A DNA stretch of 64,000 bases. Origin: Bacteriovorax sp. MedPE-SWde (GTDB taxonomy: Bacteria; Bdellovibrionota; Bacteriovoracia; Bacteriovoracales; Bacteriovoracaceae). The stretch covers positions 1-64,000 of the forward strand of contig MPCU01000002.1 of assembly GCA_001874305.1 (NCBI GenBank), given 5' to 3'. The translations under genes were made by a program, and so were the position numbers. Below are positions 18,983 to 27,691 of the stretch, one piece after another. The number at the start of each line of letters is the position of its first letter. Within the stretch, counting starts at the first letter, position 1. The notes beneath the pieces were generated by a model. That model worked only from the letters and a program-made list of their open reading frames with translations, was not told the DNA's origin and did no database searches.

Positions 18983-20912
18983 AAATAAATTCTTTGTATT
19001 GTTCAAGACACTCAGGATTAGCAACAGCTTCGATATTGCTTAATTCTTTTGAATTGATAATCTTAGTGATGGCCAACTCCATCTTCTTTCCAGATCTTGT
19101 ATAGGGAATACCTGTAACAGAAATTACTCTTCTTGGAATATGACGAGGAGTTGTATTGTCTTTAATAAGCTTCTTGATTTCTTTAATTCTATCAGTGCTT
19201 AACTCTGTACCATCAACCATTTTTACAAAAAGCTGAACTTCAACATCTCCATCGACTTGTTTTCCGACACAAATTGAATCTTCCAAATAATCAAGAGACT
19301 CTGTTTGCCTATAAATTTCAGAGGTACCAATCCTTACCCCACCAGGATTTAATGTTGCATCACTTCTTCCAAGAACCTTAATTCGACCCTCTTTTGAGAT
19401 AGAAATAAAATCACCATGATGCCAAATATTATCAAATCTATTAAAGTAAGCTTCATTAATACGATCGTTATTATCATCGTTTAAAAAGGATATTGGTCTA
19501 GAGGGAAAACTTTTTTTACAAACTAACTCCCCCTCTTCTTCAACAACTTCTTTACCTTCATCATTAAAGCACACAGCGTCCATTCCAAGGCCTACACTTT
19601 GTAGCTCACCTGCATAGACTGGAAGTATAGGGTTACCCAAAAAGAAGCAACCAAGTATATCAGTTCCTCCAGAAATACTGGCAAGTAGGATATCAGACTT
19701 AAATTCTTTATAAACATACTCATATTGATCAGGAAGTAGAGGCGCTCCTGTTGATAGAATATTTTCAAGAGAGTCCATGTTTACACTTGAAAGATCAGTA
19801 CTACTATCTTCAAGCGCTCTTAAGAACTTTGGACTAGTTCCAAAAGTTGTTAACTTCTCTTTTTCAATAATTTTAATAAATTCATTAAAGCTTGGGTATG
19901 CAGGAGAGCCCTCATAGAGAGTTGTAGTCCCCCCAAAATATAATGAGCTTACCAACCAGTTCCACATCATCCATCCACAAGTTGTAAAAAAGAAGATATT
20001 CTTATCATTTGAATGGTCTGTATGCAGACCAAGTTCTTTTATATGTTGAACTAGAGTTCCACCTGTAGAGTGAATTATACATTTTGGTTTTCCGGTAGTA
20101 CCTGAAGAGTACATTATATAAAGTGGATCAGAGAATTTTCTTAATTTATAATTTATAGGTGATTTGCTAGGTTTAAAGAAACTACTCCATAGCACAGCAC
20201 CAGGAATTTGCGAAATATCGTAATCCCCTTTTACAAAATCAACAACAACCACTTTCTCTATTGAATCTATTTTGGCTATAACTTCATTTATCTTATCTGT
20301 TAGATCAAAATATTTTCCATTATACTCATAACCTGCACAGGTAACGAGTACCTTTGGTTTAGATTGCCCAAATCGATCAACAACGCCTTCTATACCAAAA
20401 TCACAACTCGTCGAAGTAAAGACCCCCCCTAGAGAAGTAGTTGCTAGCATAGCAGTAATTGTTTCAGATATATTTGGCATATAACAAGCGAGAACATCCC
20501 CTTCTGAAATATACTCTTTTAGTGAGGCCTGAAGACCTGAGACAGATGACCTTAGCTCAGAATAGGTAACTGGAGATCGTTTACCATTCTCGAGAAGGGA
20601 CACAATTGCAACATCGTTATCTTTTCCGTTTTTTAATAAATTTTGAGCAAAATTTAGTTTTACACTAGGAAACCAACCATAGCTTTCAAAACCAAAATCA
20701 TTACATGCCTCTGAAGTATCACCAGTATATTCGACATCAAAGAAGTTTAATATTTCAGTCCAAAATTCTCCCGAAAATTCAACAGAGAATTTATGTAAAC
20801 TTTGATATGAATTGTCGCTTAACTCATACTTACTAGAGATATAACTTATAAACTTTGACATTGATGTTTGATCAACACGATCTGAACTTGGAACCCATAG
20901 CGGCTTATCCAT
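18981..20912 (-). CDS. aacS: Acetoacetyl-CoA synthetase
   Basis: AMP-forming ligase that converts acetoacetate, ATP and CoA to acetoacetyl-CoA. At 643 residues it has the family's normal length. The AMP-binding P-loop reads YSSGTTGKPK (about 270), followed by TTCGWMMWNW, typical of acetoacetyl-/acetyl-CoA synthetases, then a GGTD motif, WHHGDF in the adenylation core, and the C-terminal RSGKK with the catalytic Lys. GGAG lies 6 nt before the ATG. Upstream on the same strand are the two fumarase genes, separated by an intrinsic terminator only 11 nt before the start codon, so expression probably depends on read-through or a promoter overlapping the hairpin. It would salvage acetoacetate from leucine and tyrosine breakdown. 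Confidence 0.92.
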   Translation of the reverse strand: MDKPLWVPSSDRVDQTSMSKFISYISSKYELSDNSYQSLHKFSVEFSGEFWTEILNFFDVEYTGDTSEACNDFGFESYGWFPSVKLNFAQNLLKNGKDNDVAIVSLLENGKRSPVTYSELRSSVSGLQASLKEYISEGDVLACYMPNISETITAMLATTSLGGVFTSTSCDFGIEGVVDRFGQSKPKVLVTCAGYEYNGKYFDLTDKINEVIAKIDSIEKVVVVDFVKGDYDISQIPGAVLWSSFFKPSKSPINYKLRKFSDPLYIMYSSGTTGKPKCIIHSTGGTLVQHIKELGLHTDHSNDKNIFFFTTCGWMMWNWLVSSLYFGGTTTLYEGSPAYPSFNEFIKIIEKEKLTTFGTSPKFLRALEDSSTDLSSVNMDSLENILSTGAPLLPDQYEYVYKEFKSDILLASISGGTDILGCFFLGNPILPVYAGELQSVGLGMDAVCFNDEGKEVVEEEGELVCKKSFPSRPISFLNDDNNDRINEAYFNRFDNIWHHGDFISISKEGRIKVLGRSDATLNPGGVRIGTSEIYRQTESLDYLEDSICVGKQVDGDVEVQLFVKMVDGTELSTDRIKEIKKLIKDNTTPRHIPRRVISVTGIPYTRSGKKMELAITKIINSKELSNIEAVANPECLEQYKEFI

Positions 20913-20923
20913 TAATACTCCAT

Positions 20924-20946
20924 AAAAAAAGGCCCATTTCTGGGCC
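20924..20946 (-). terminator. Intrinsic terminator between the fumarase genes and aacS
   Basis: On the minus strand GGCCCA-GAAA-TGGGCC is followed by seven T. It ends 11 nt before the aacS ATG, leaving only the ribosome-binding site in between. Confidence 0.8.
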
Positions 20947-20962
20947 CATATATTTTAACTTA

Positions 20963-21529
20963 TTAAATTAGGTCTTTTAACTTAGATTCACTACTACTTT
21001 GAACTTCTTTATGAAGAGAGTTTCCGTGAGAATCCATAGTTACAACAACAGGAAATTCTTCAACAGATAATTCCCAAATTGCTTCTGGAGAACCTAACTC
21101 TCTCCAGTTTACAGAATCAACAGATTTAATTTTCTCTGCTAACACTTGTGCTGCACCTCCAATTGCATGGAAGTAAACACAACCATAATCCTGGCAACCT
21201 TTTAAAGTTTTTGGACCCATACCACCTTTACCGATAACACCAAGGATTCCATGGTCTCTCATGACTTCCCACTGATAAGGTTCTTCACGAATGGAAGTAG
21301 TCGGCCCAGCCGCTTTAACCTCATATTCATCATTTCCCTTTTCAAGTACTACTGGTCCACAGTGATAAATGATTTGGTTTTCAAAATTTACAGGAGATTC
21401 AGCTCCATCGTGTAATCTCTTATGAACAGCATCTCTACCAGTAAATAGCTTACCAGTGATAAGAACCATATCACCTACTTTTAACTCTCTGATAGCATCT
21501 TTTGTAAATGGATAATCTAATCTTTTCAT
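20963..21529 (-). CDS. Class I (Fe-S) fumarate hydratase, beta subunit
   Basis: 188 residues matching the beta subunit or C-terminal domain of class I fumarase/L(+)-tartrate dehydratase. The visible motifs are LITGKLFTGRDAVHKRL near residues 24-40, YHCGPVV near 55-61, the AAGPTTSIRE signature near 73-82, IGKGGMG near 99-105, and a C-terminal VTMDSHGNSL. This domain, together with the alpha subunit, reversibly hydrates fumarate to malate. It lies 17 nt after the alpha-subunit gene and is followed by an intrinsic terminator. Tartrate dehydratase cannot be excluded from sequence alone, but the catabolic context favours fumarate. Confidence 0.9.
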   Translation of the reverse strand: MKRLDYPFTKDAIRELKVGDMVLITGKLFTGRDAVHKRLHDGAESPVNFENQIIYHCGPVVLEKGNDEYEVKAAGPTTSIREEPYQWEVMRDHGILGVIGKGGMGPKTLKGCQDYGCVYFHAIGGAAQVLAEKIKSVDSVNWRELGSPEAIWELSVEEFPVVVTMDSHGNSLHKEVQSSSESKLKDLI

Positions 21530-21546
21530 ATATAAACCTTTAACTT

Positions 21547-22899
21547 TTAATATAACCAGTTACTAATTTTACAGTCTGACTTTAATGTCACACCATGTCT
21601 TCTATAGGCCCAGCACATATAAGAAACTGAAACAAAGAAAGAAGCTGGTAATCTATTAAGGTGTCCAATTTTACAACCTAAGAGAGTAGTCTTTCCACCA
21701 AATCCCATTGGCCCAATACCAAGTTTGTTTGCTGTTTCGACAATATCTTTTTCTAAAGTAGCTAGCTCTTCTATGTCACTAGAATCATCAAGCCTTCTAA
21801 AAAGTTGCTCTTTTGAATCAACATAACCTGCACCTCGATCACCGCCTATACAAACACCAAGAACTCCTGGTCCGCAACCTTTCCCTTGAGCTTTTTGTAC
21901 AGCATCTAAGATGGCCTTACGAACACCGTCAAGGTCACGTCCTGCTCCTAGGTCTTGGTTAGGTAAAGAGTATTGAGCACCAACATTTTCACAACCTCCA
22001 CCTTTAAGCATAAGTCTAACTTCTACAGTCTTCTTACTGTGCTCATGAAAGTGAATAGATGGGTGTCCTGGCCCTAGATTCATCGTATCGTTAGTTCCCT
22101 TTAAAGAGTCAACAGAGTTTTGTCTTAAATAACCAACTTCAGTGGCCTTAACAACAGCTTTCTCAACAATCGATCTAAATTCAGTTTGATTAAAACCAAC
22201 AGGGTGTGCAACATTGAAAATAATTGTTCCTGTATCTTGGCAAATTGGTTGGGACTTCTTTTTTGCAAGTTCGATATTTGCTTTGATGATATTCATTGCA
22301 TATTCTGCAGTTGTATCCTTCTCTTCTCTATCGAGTGCTTCAAGAACGACTTTTTGAATATCGTCAGGGATAACTGTCGATGTGATTCTTACTAGTTCAA
22401 GAATTGAATCAAATAAGTTCCCCTTAGTATTTACTTTTTTTGTAACTTTCTTAGTTGCTTTTTTAGCTACTTTTTTAGCTACTTTTTTCTTAGTCGCTTT
22501 CTTTGCTACTTTTTTCTTAGTCGCTTTCTTCGCTACTTTTTTCTTAGTCGCTTTCTTTGCTACTTTTTTCTTAGTCGCTTTCTTCGCTACTTTTTTCTTA
22601 GTCGCTTTCTTCGCTACTTTTTTCTTAGTTGCTTTCTTCGCAACTTTTTTCTTAGTCGCTTTCTTCGCAACTTTTTTCTTAGTCGCTTTCTTCGCAACTT
22701 TTTTCTTAGTCGCTTTCTTCACTACTTTTTTCTTAGTTGCTTTCTTCGCTACTTTTTTCTTAGTTGCTTTCTTCGCTACTTTTTTCTTAGTTGCTTTCTT
22801 CGCTACTTTTTTCTTAGCTACTTTCTTAGTTGCCTTTTTTGCAACTTTCTTCTTAGCTACTTTCTTAGTCGCTTTTTTTGCGGCCTTCTTCTTTGCCAT
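21547..22899 (-). CDS. Class I fumarate hydratase alpha subunit with histone-H1-like Lys/Ala tail
   Basis: 450 residues in one uninterrupted frame. Residues 1 to about 160 are a Lys/Ala/Thr/Val tail of the kind seen in bacterial H1-like proteins, including twelve consecutive copies of the 9-residue unit VAKKATKKK (one with VV). Residues 161-450 (290 aa) are a full alpha subunit of two-subunit class I fumarase. Its probable [4Fe-4S] ligands are Cys220 (CQDTGT), Cys342 (GCGPG) and Cys429 (CWAYRR), and it also has GGGCENVG at 301-308 and CIGGDRGAGY at 350-359. The enzyme part begins exactly where orthologues normally start, so the tail is an added extension rather than a misread frame. With the beta subunit it should hydrate fumarate. 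What the tail does (DNA, RNA or polyphosphate binding, localisation) is unknown. Confidence 0.93.
   Translation of the reverse strand: MAKKKAAKKATKKVAKKKVAKKATKKVAKKKVAKKATKKKVAKKATKKKVAKKATKKKVVKKATKKKVAKKATKKKVAKKATKKKVAKKATKKKVAKKATKKKVAKKATKKKVAKKATKKKVAKKATKKKVAKKATKKKVAKKVAKKATKKVTKKVNTKGNLFDSILELVRITSTVIPDDIQKVVLEALDREEKDTTAEYAMNIIKANIELAKKKSQPICQDTGTIIFNVAHPVGFNQTEFRSIVEKAVVKATEVGYLRQNSVDSLKGTNDTMNLGPGHPSIHFHEHSKKTVEVRLMLKGGGCENVGAQYSLPNQDLGAGRDLDGVRKAILDAVQKAQGKGCGPGVLGVCIGGDRGAGYVDSKEQLFRRLDDSSDIEELATLEKDIVETANKLGIGPMGFGGKTTLLGCKIGHLNRLPASFFVSVSYMCWAYRRHGVTLKSDCKISNWLY
22481..22804 (-). repeat. Twelve tandem 27-bp repeats encoding the fumarase tail
   Basis: Twelve adjacent 27-bp units, differing only at a few positions (Cys/Thr codon wobble and one Val codon), run without spacers. 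Each unit encodes nine residues of the Lys/Ala tail. The array is a likely site of copy-number change by slippage. Confidence 0.95.
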
Positions 22900-23005
22900 G
22901 ATTATCCCCTATATGTCGTTTCTAATTTCTCTAACTTAGTCGCAATTATGCCAATTTTGATGTTTTAAATCAAACTTTTTAATATGCGTTAATTATCATT
23001 GAATC

Positions 23006-24022
23006 TTATTTTATTCTAAAAAATGAACCCATCTCATGGGCATATTTTTGAGTGATCATTCCATAGCCAGGATAAGAAATTCCATCTAGCTTAAAACGCT
23101 TTCCAAAACCTCGAACACCCCAGGAATTCTTAAAGTAGTACACACCTTTATAAGAGAACTTTTTCCAGCTGCCATCTTCCATTTGCATTCTTGAGTTAAC
23201 CACAACTTCATCATCATAGCCAACAAGGATTAGTGAATGGCCACCACCTTTTTCAAATGAAATTCTACGGTCACGAGAGCCTGGCTCAGGGTAACTAACA
23301 ATCCCTTTATACCATTTCTTCTTATCTCTCTCTTGTATCTCATGAGTAATTGTCTTTTTACTATTCCAAGAGCCATAATATAGCTTTGTACCCATTATTA
23401 ATGACTCTCCAGACGATAGGAGATCCTTAACTGTATTGTGGTTCTTTAGTTTATAAGACTTTTTCCTCTTAAATAGACCATTTGTAATGCTCTCTTTAAG
23501 CTTCATGGCCTCATCACGAATAGCGATGAAAGCAGGGTCAATCTTTTCGACAGCATCTGTTGAAATTCTAAGCAGTGTTGGGTCTCTATGACCTAAGAGA
23601 CAACTTTGTAAAAGTAGGGCCTGATCTTCAAGGTGCGAACATCTCTCTCTTGAGAGAGGATACTCAATGAGATCAACCCATTTTCTTCCGATATAAGGCC
23701 AAGTTTGTTCATGGACAACACCATATTTCTTGATGGCCTTAAAGTTTCGAGAAGTAGAAGAGCCTTCTGATTGCTTATCTTTCATAATGATATATTCCAT
23801 CCACTCTTCGGACAGATCTATATCTTCAGGAAGGTATGCACCTTTTTTAATAAGTAAATGTTCGACAAGACCAATGGCCGAAAACATTGTGCAAGTCCCT
23901 CTACTCTTTTGAGACTTTACAGATGATTGAAGCTTTATAAGTTCATGTGTATTACTGCTAAGCGGTGCCGCAATAGTTGATGTAGCAAACAAAAACAATA
24001 TCAAATAAAACTTATTAAACAT
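23006..24022 (-). CDS. Exported papain-like cysteine protease (C1 family)
   Basis: 338 residues with a signal peptide (about 1-19). The papain-type catalytic set is visible: the oxyanion Gln and nucleophile in SQKSRGTCTMFSA (Gln38, Cys44), the catalytic His262 in GGGHSLILVGYDD, and Asn299 in FKNSWG. The pro-region is very short, so the enzyme may not be made as a classical zymogen, or it may be regulated differently. It lies 106 nt upstream of the fumarase alpha gene on the same strand and probably has its own transcript. It probably acts in the periplasm or outside the cell on protein; a role in digesting prey protein is inference. Confidence 0.9.
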   Translation of the reverse strand: MFNKFYLILFLFATSTIAAPLSSNTHELIKLQSSVKSQKSRGTCTMFSAIGLVEHLLIKKGAYLPEDIDLSEEWMEYIIMKDKQSEGSSTSRNFKAIKKYGVVHEQTWPYIGRKWVDLIEYPLSRERCSHLEDQALLLQSCLLGHRDPTLLRISTDAVEKIDPAFIAIRDEAMKLKESITNGLFKRKKSYKLKNHNTVKDLLSSGESLIMGTKLYYGSWNSKKTITHEIQERDKKKWYKGIVSYPEPGSRDRRISFEKGGGHSLILVGYDDEVVVNSRMQMEDGSWKKFSYKGVYYFKNSWGVRGFGKRFKLDGISYPGYGMITQKYAHEMGSFFRIK

Positions 24023-24143
24023 TTATACTTCCCCGAAAGAAAATTGTCTCTATTCCGAGCTTAAACGTCAAGTAACTTACCAGAGCAACGCATTATAGTG
24101 ATTAGTGCTTGTCTAATGATTAGTTAAAAGGCAATTTATATTA

Positions 24144-26189
24144 GTGATTTCATTAAGCGGCCTCAATGACAAACAACGTGTAGCAGCAGATACAATTGAA
24201 GGACCAGTTCTTATTCTTGCAGGTGCAGGAAGTGGTAAGACTCGTACTTTAACTTATCGTATTGCTCATATGGTGGACAACCTCCACATTCCTGGGAAAA
24301 ATATCCTAGCGGTTAGTTTTACTAATAAGGCCGCAAAAGAAATGAGAGAAAGAGTAATAGGCTTACTTGGAAAAAGAAAGTCGAAGGGGCTTACGCTTGC
24401 GACCTTTCATTCGCTAGGTCTGCGAATCTTAAAAAAAGAAATTGAAAAGCTAGGTTATCACAAGAAGTTTTCAATATATGACACATCAGATCAGCTAGGT
24501 ATTATAAGAGAAGGTCTAAAGCTATATCACGCTGGCCAAGGCTTTAAGAAAGAGCAAATCCTATCTAAAATTGGTAATTTAAAAAATGCAGGAATAGAAC
24601 CAGATGACTTTGCAGACAGTCACCTATTTGATGACGAAGATCCTTACGATCATGCTACCAACTTCATCTATGAGTACTACCAAGAGAAACTCATGTTCTT
24701 CAATGCAATTGATTTTGACGATATTCTTCTACTCACAGTTAAACTATTTAATGAGAATGAAGATATCGCGATAAAGTACTCTGAACAATTTCAATATATA
24801 ATGATTGATGAGTATCAAGACACTAACACACTTCAATTTAACTTAATTCTACATCTTACAAAGTGTCATAATAACTTATGTGTTGTTGGGGATGATGACC
24901 AAGCGATCTATTCATTTAGAGGTGCAGATATTAGTAATATCTTAAACTTCGAAAGTAACTTCCCTGGTGCAAAGATTGTTAAGCTAGAGCAAAACTATAG
25001 ATCAATTGCTCCAATACTAGAATTGGCCAACAGAGTAATTAAAGAAAATAAGAATAGACGTGAAAAGACACTTTGGTCTGAAAAAGTGTCTGATACAAAA
25101 CCATTACTTTGGTCAATGGCAGATACTGATCATGAATCTGAAGTCGTAGTAGAAGATATTGTAAAACACCAGTCTGCTGGTGGTCACTTGGGTGATATCG
25201 CTATACTTTATCGAAGTAATACACAGGCGCTGCCGATTGAAGAACAACTAAGACTATCACAGGTGCCATATCGTATGCTTGGTGGTCAAAAGTTCTATGA
25301 GAAAAAGGAAGTAAAAGATTTAATTGCTTATCTTCAGGTAATTAGAAACTCTGATGATCAAATGGCCCTTAGAAGAATCCTCAATGTTCCTAATCGTGGA
25401 ATAGGTATGAGAACTCTAGAAAAGTACCTAGAAAAAGCTGAAGATGAAAATATAAGTCTATTTAAGGCAATGCATAGTGACCCAGCACTTGATCCAAATA
25501 AAGAGAAACATATTAGGCCGTTCATTGAACTCATATCTAAACATAAGACAGAGTTCGGTCTTCACTCAATAGCAAACTGTATAACGACATTGGTAGAAGA
25601 TATAAACTACTATAAATATATTGAAAAAAACTATGACAACGTTAAACAGGCCGATAGGCGTAAGAACGACATTAATTACTTTATAGAGTCAGCTGAAAGA
25701 TTCTCTAAGTTCTATGGCGAAGATGCCAATCTAGAAACATTTTTAGAAAAACTACTTCTTCAAGATAATCAAGATACTGAAGAAGATGAAGAAGACGATG
25801 ATGTTCGAAAAAATGAAGTCACGATGATGACACTACATTCATCAAAAGGTCTAGAATTCGACACTGTCTACTTAATTGGTGTCGAAGAAGAAATTCTTCC
25901 TCACAAGAGAAGTATTATTGACGGACTTGGAACAGATGAAGAAAGACGTCTTTGCTATGTAGGTATTACAAGAGCTCAATCAAAACTTGTCATGACTTAT
26001 TGTAAACAAAGAAAGATTTATGGAGTTGTTACACCAAGGCATAAATCAAGATTTATCATCGATCTCGCAAAAGAAGGATTCTACTTAGAACAAGATAGAG
26101 AAAGTTTTGGTCAATTTGATACAAAAGAAGAAGTTGAAGAATACAAGAAAGACTTCTTTTCTAACTTAATGGGCCTATTAGACGAATGA
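24144..26189 (+). CDS. UvrD/Rep/PcrA-family superfamily 1 DNA helicase
   Basis: ATP-driven 3'-5' DNA helicase, 681 residues. Motifs appear in order: Walker A AGAGSGKT (about 27-34), SFTNKAAKEM (motif Ia), DEYQDTN (motif II, about 230), GDDDQAIYSFRGA (motif III), QNYRS (motif IV), TLHSSKGLEFDTV (motif V) and RLCYVGITRA (motif VI). An acidic DEEDDD stretch lies in the 2B region. The C-terminus is short and has no PcrA-type extension. The start is a GTG at 24144 with no clear Shine-Dalgarno sequence; no ATG occurs before Walker A. Rep, UvrD and PcrA cannot be separated here. It ends one base from the convergent lipoprotein gene. Confidence 0.94.
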   Translation: MISLSGLNDKQRVAADTIEGPVLILAGAGSGKTRTLTYRIAHMVDNLHIPGKNILAVSFTNKAAKEMRERVIGLLGKRKSKGLTLATFHSLGLRILKKEIEKLGYHKKFSIYDTSDQLGIIREGLKLYHAGQGFKKEQILSKIGNLKNAGIEPDDFADSHLFDDEDPYDHATNFIYEYYQEKLMFFNAIDFDDILLLTVKLFNENEDIAIKYSEQFQYIMIDEYQDTNTLQFNLILHLTKCHNNLCVVGDDDQAIYSFRGADISNILNFESNFPGAKIVKLEQNYRSIAPILELANRVIKENKNRREKTLWSEKVSDTKPLLWSMADTDHESEVVVEDIVKHQSAGGHLGDIAILYRSNTQALPIEEQLRLSQVPYRMLGGQKFYEKKEVKDLIAYLQVIRNSDDQMALRRILNVPNRGIGMRTLEKYLEKAEDENISLFKAMHSDPALDPNKEKHIRPFIELISKHKTEFGLHSIANCITTLVEDINYYKYIEKNYDNVKQADRRKNDINYFIESAERFSKFYGEDANLETFLEKLLLQDNQDTEEDEEDDDVRKNEVTMMTLHSSKGLEFDTVYLIGVEEEILPHKRSIIDGLGTDEERRLCYVGITRAQSKLVMTYCKQRKIYGVVTPRHKSRFIIDLAKEGFYLEQDRESFGQFDTKEEVEEYKKDFFSNLMGLLDE

Positions 26190-26190
26190 T

Positions 26191-26529
26191 CTAATATTTA
26201 ACACGATCATCAAACTTGATAACAATTGTTTGTGAGCTAAGACCGGGTATTATTCCAAGAAAAGCATCTAAAGTAGTCCTCTCTACACCAACTGATAAAT
26301 TAGTAATAGATCGACAGTCATGACCATTCTCTTCTAAGATATCCTTTATAAAAATCTCTTCAATACCAAAGGCCATTTCATACTCTTTTACAACTTTGTC
26401 AGAGTTTAGATATTTATCGGCCCAAATACCATCTCCTGAACAATACTTAGAAGAAACTTTGATTCCACTAGCACATGAAAATAAACTGCATAATAAAAGA
26501 AGATAAAGAGAATATTTAATTAAAGTCAT
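26191..26529 (-). CDS. Small lipoprotein
   Basis: 112 residues. The signal peptide ends in lipobox Ser-Leu-Phe-Ser-Cys (about residues 15-19). The mature part has two further Cys (about 30 and 72) that may pair. It overlaps the preceding small lipoprotein gene by 14 nt and is the last gene of the long liu operon transcript, if that transcript extends this far. It resembles its neighbour in size and layout (a Gly-Leu-Val/Ile-Pro stretch in both), but I recognise no family. Confidence 0.7.
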   Translation of the reverse strand: MTLIKYSLYLLLLCSLFSCASGIKVSSKYCSGDGIWADKYLNSDKVVKEYEMAFGIEEIFIKDILEENGHDCRSITNLSVGVERTTLDAFLGIIPGLSSQTIVIKFDDRVKY

Positions 26530-26872
26530 TTTTTACCTTGTCACCCCAACCTTCAATTTTCACATGATAAGGTACATACAACCCTAAGCTTAAATATGTG
26601 AAGACTTGATCTAATGGACTCTGGTATTCAGTTATTGTGATATTACCAGCAGAAGAAACCTTATCCAAAAAAAGCTCATCACCAATATCAACTTCAATTG
26701 ATGGCGGAACTAAACCCCAAAATAGAGATTCAGTCGTCGTTTCATAAACTAAGGTTACCTTATCAGTTACACTCATTGAATGAATTTTGACAGGAACACG
26801 TCCTTTTCCAGTATAAACCATACGCGAGCAAGACACAGAAAGTAGAATGAAAATTAGTAATACAGTCTTCAA
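26516..26872 (-). CDS. Small lipoprotein
   Basis: 118 residues with lipobox Leu-Ser-Val-Ser-Cys near 11-15. The mature part is strand-rich, with FWGLVPP and LSLGLYVPYHV segments, which loosely resemble Bor-like small lipoproteins; this is weak. It begins 2 nt after the enoyl-CoA hydratase stop, so it sits at the tail of the liu operon. A catabolic role is not apparent. Confidence 0.7.
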   Translation of the reverse strand: MKTVLLIFILLSVSCSRMVYTGKGRVPVKIHSMSVTDKVTLVYETTTESLFWGLVPPSIEVDIGDELFLDKVSSAGNITITEYQSPLDQVFTYLSLGLYVPYHVKIEGWGDKVKNDFN

Positions 26873-26874
26873 CC

Positions 26875-27690
26875 TTACTTTCCTTTAAATTGAGGTTTTC
26901 TCTTCTCATTAAAAGCACTAATTGCTTCAAAGTGATCTTCTGTTCTTTGAGAAATTCCTTGATAAGCACTCATAAGATTAAGATGCCCCTCTAGTTCATC
27001 TTTTAAAGCCCTTTTCATTGCAGTCTTAGTTAATTGAATTGCTGTTGGAGCATTGGCAGCTATCTTTAGGGCCATATCTCTAGTTGTTTCATATAAAGTC
27101 TCAGCAGAGACTACGTTATTAACGAGTCCCATATCAAGGGCCTCACTAGACGAGTAAATACTACCCGTTAAGTACATCTCCATCGCCTTAGAATAACCGA
27201 TAGATCTTGATAAGAAGAATGGCCCCCCATCTCCAGGAACCAGTCCAAGTTTAGTGAATGTCTCTCCAAACTTAGCTTTTTCAGAAGCAATTTTTATATC
27301 ACACATGGCCACAAGGTCACATCCAGCACCAATGGCCGCTCCATTAACCATAGCAATGATTGGCTTTTGAAGAGCTTCTATAGCTCTTGGTATTCTCTGT
27401 ATCCCTTTAGAATAGAGATTTCTCAGTTCAAAACTTTCGCCTGCAAACATTCCTGCTTTATTTTCCATCGCCTTAATGTCACCACCAGCGCAAAATGATT
27501 TACCTTCGCCCGATAAAACAATGACTCGAACTTCTGAATCTTCGTCGGCCATTGTAAGAACGTCACAAAGAGAATCGATCATCTCGTTTGTTATAGCATT
27601 ACTCATACTAGGATTATTAAGTGTAATCCAAAGAATATGGTCATCGAACTGAACATCAAGGTGTGTATAGACTGCAGAAAAGTTTGTCAT
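26875..27690 (-). CDS. Enoyl-CoA hydratase/isomerase (crotonase) family protein
   Basis: 271 residues from the ATG at 27690, which follows the HMG-CoA lyase stop by 1 nt and has AAAGG in front; a longer ATG frame at 27717 would overlap that gene. Crotonase features: NPSMSNAITNEM (CoA site), GKSFCAGGDIKAM, the oxyanion-hole GAAIGAGCDLVAMCD, then FGETFTKLGLVPGDGGPFFL, with a Glu at the position that supplies catalysis in hydratases. It is the fifth enzyme of the liu operon. Its exact acyl-CoA substrate is unclear; it may act on branched-chain or 3-hydroxyacyl intermediates beside the methylglutaconyl-CoA hydratase candidate. Confidence 0.88.
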   Translation of the reverse strand: MTNFSAVYTHLDVQFDDHILWITLNNPSMSNAITNEMIDSLCDVLTMADEDSEVRVIVLSGEGKSFCAGGDIKAMENKAGMFAGESFELRNLYSKGIQRIPRAIEALQKPIIAMVNGAAIGAGCDLVAMCDIKIASEKAKFGETFTKLGLVPGDGGPFFLSRSIGYSKAMEMYLTGSIYSSSEALDMGLVNNVVSAETLYETTRDMALKIAANAPTAIQLTKTAMKRALKDELEGHLNLMSAYQGISQRTEDHFEAISAFNEKRKPQFKGK

Positions 27691-27691
27691 T

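Noticed and set aside
22481-22804. CRISPR-like array
   Set aside because: The 27-bp units are contiguous with no spacers and encode protein.
22382-22939. Plus-strand open frame of 185 residues rich in Phe/Ala/Leu/Val
   Set aside because: Exact antisense of the Lys/Ala repeat tail of fumarase; its apparent membrane-like repeats are the complement of AAA/GCT-type codons.
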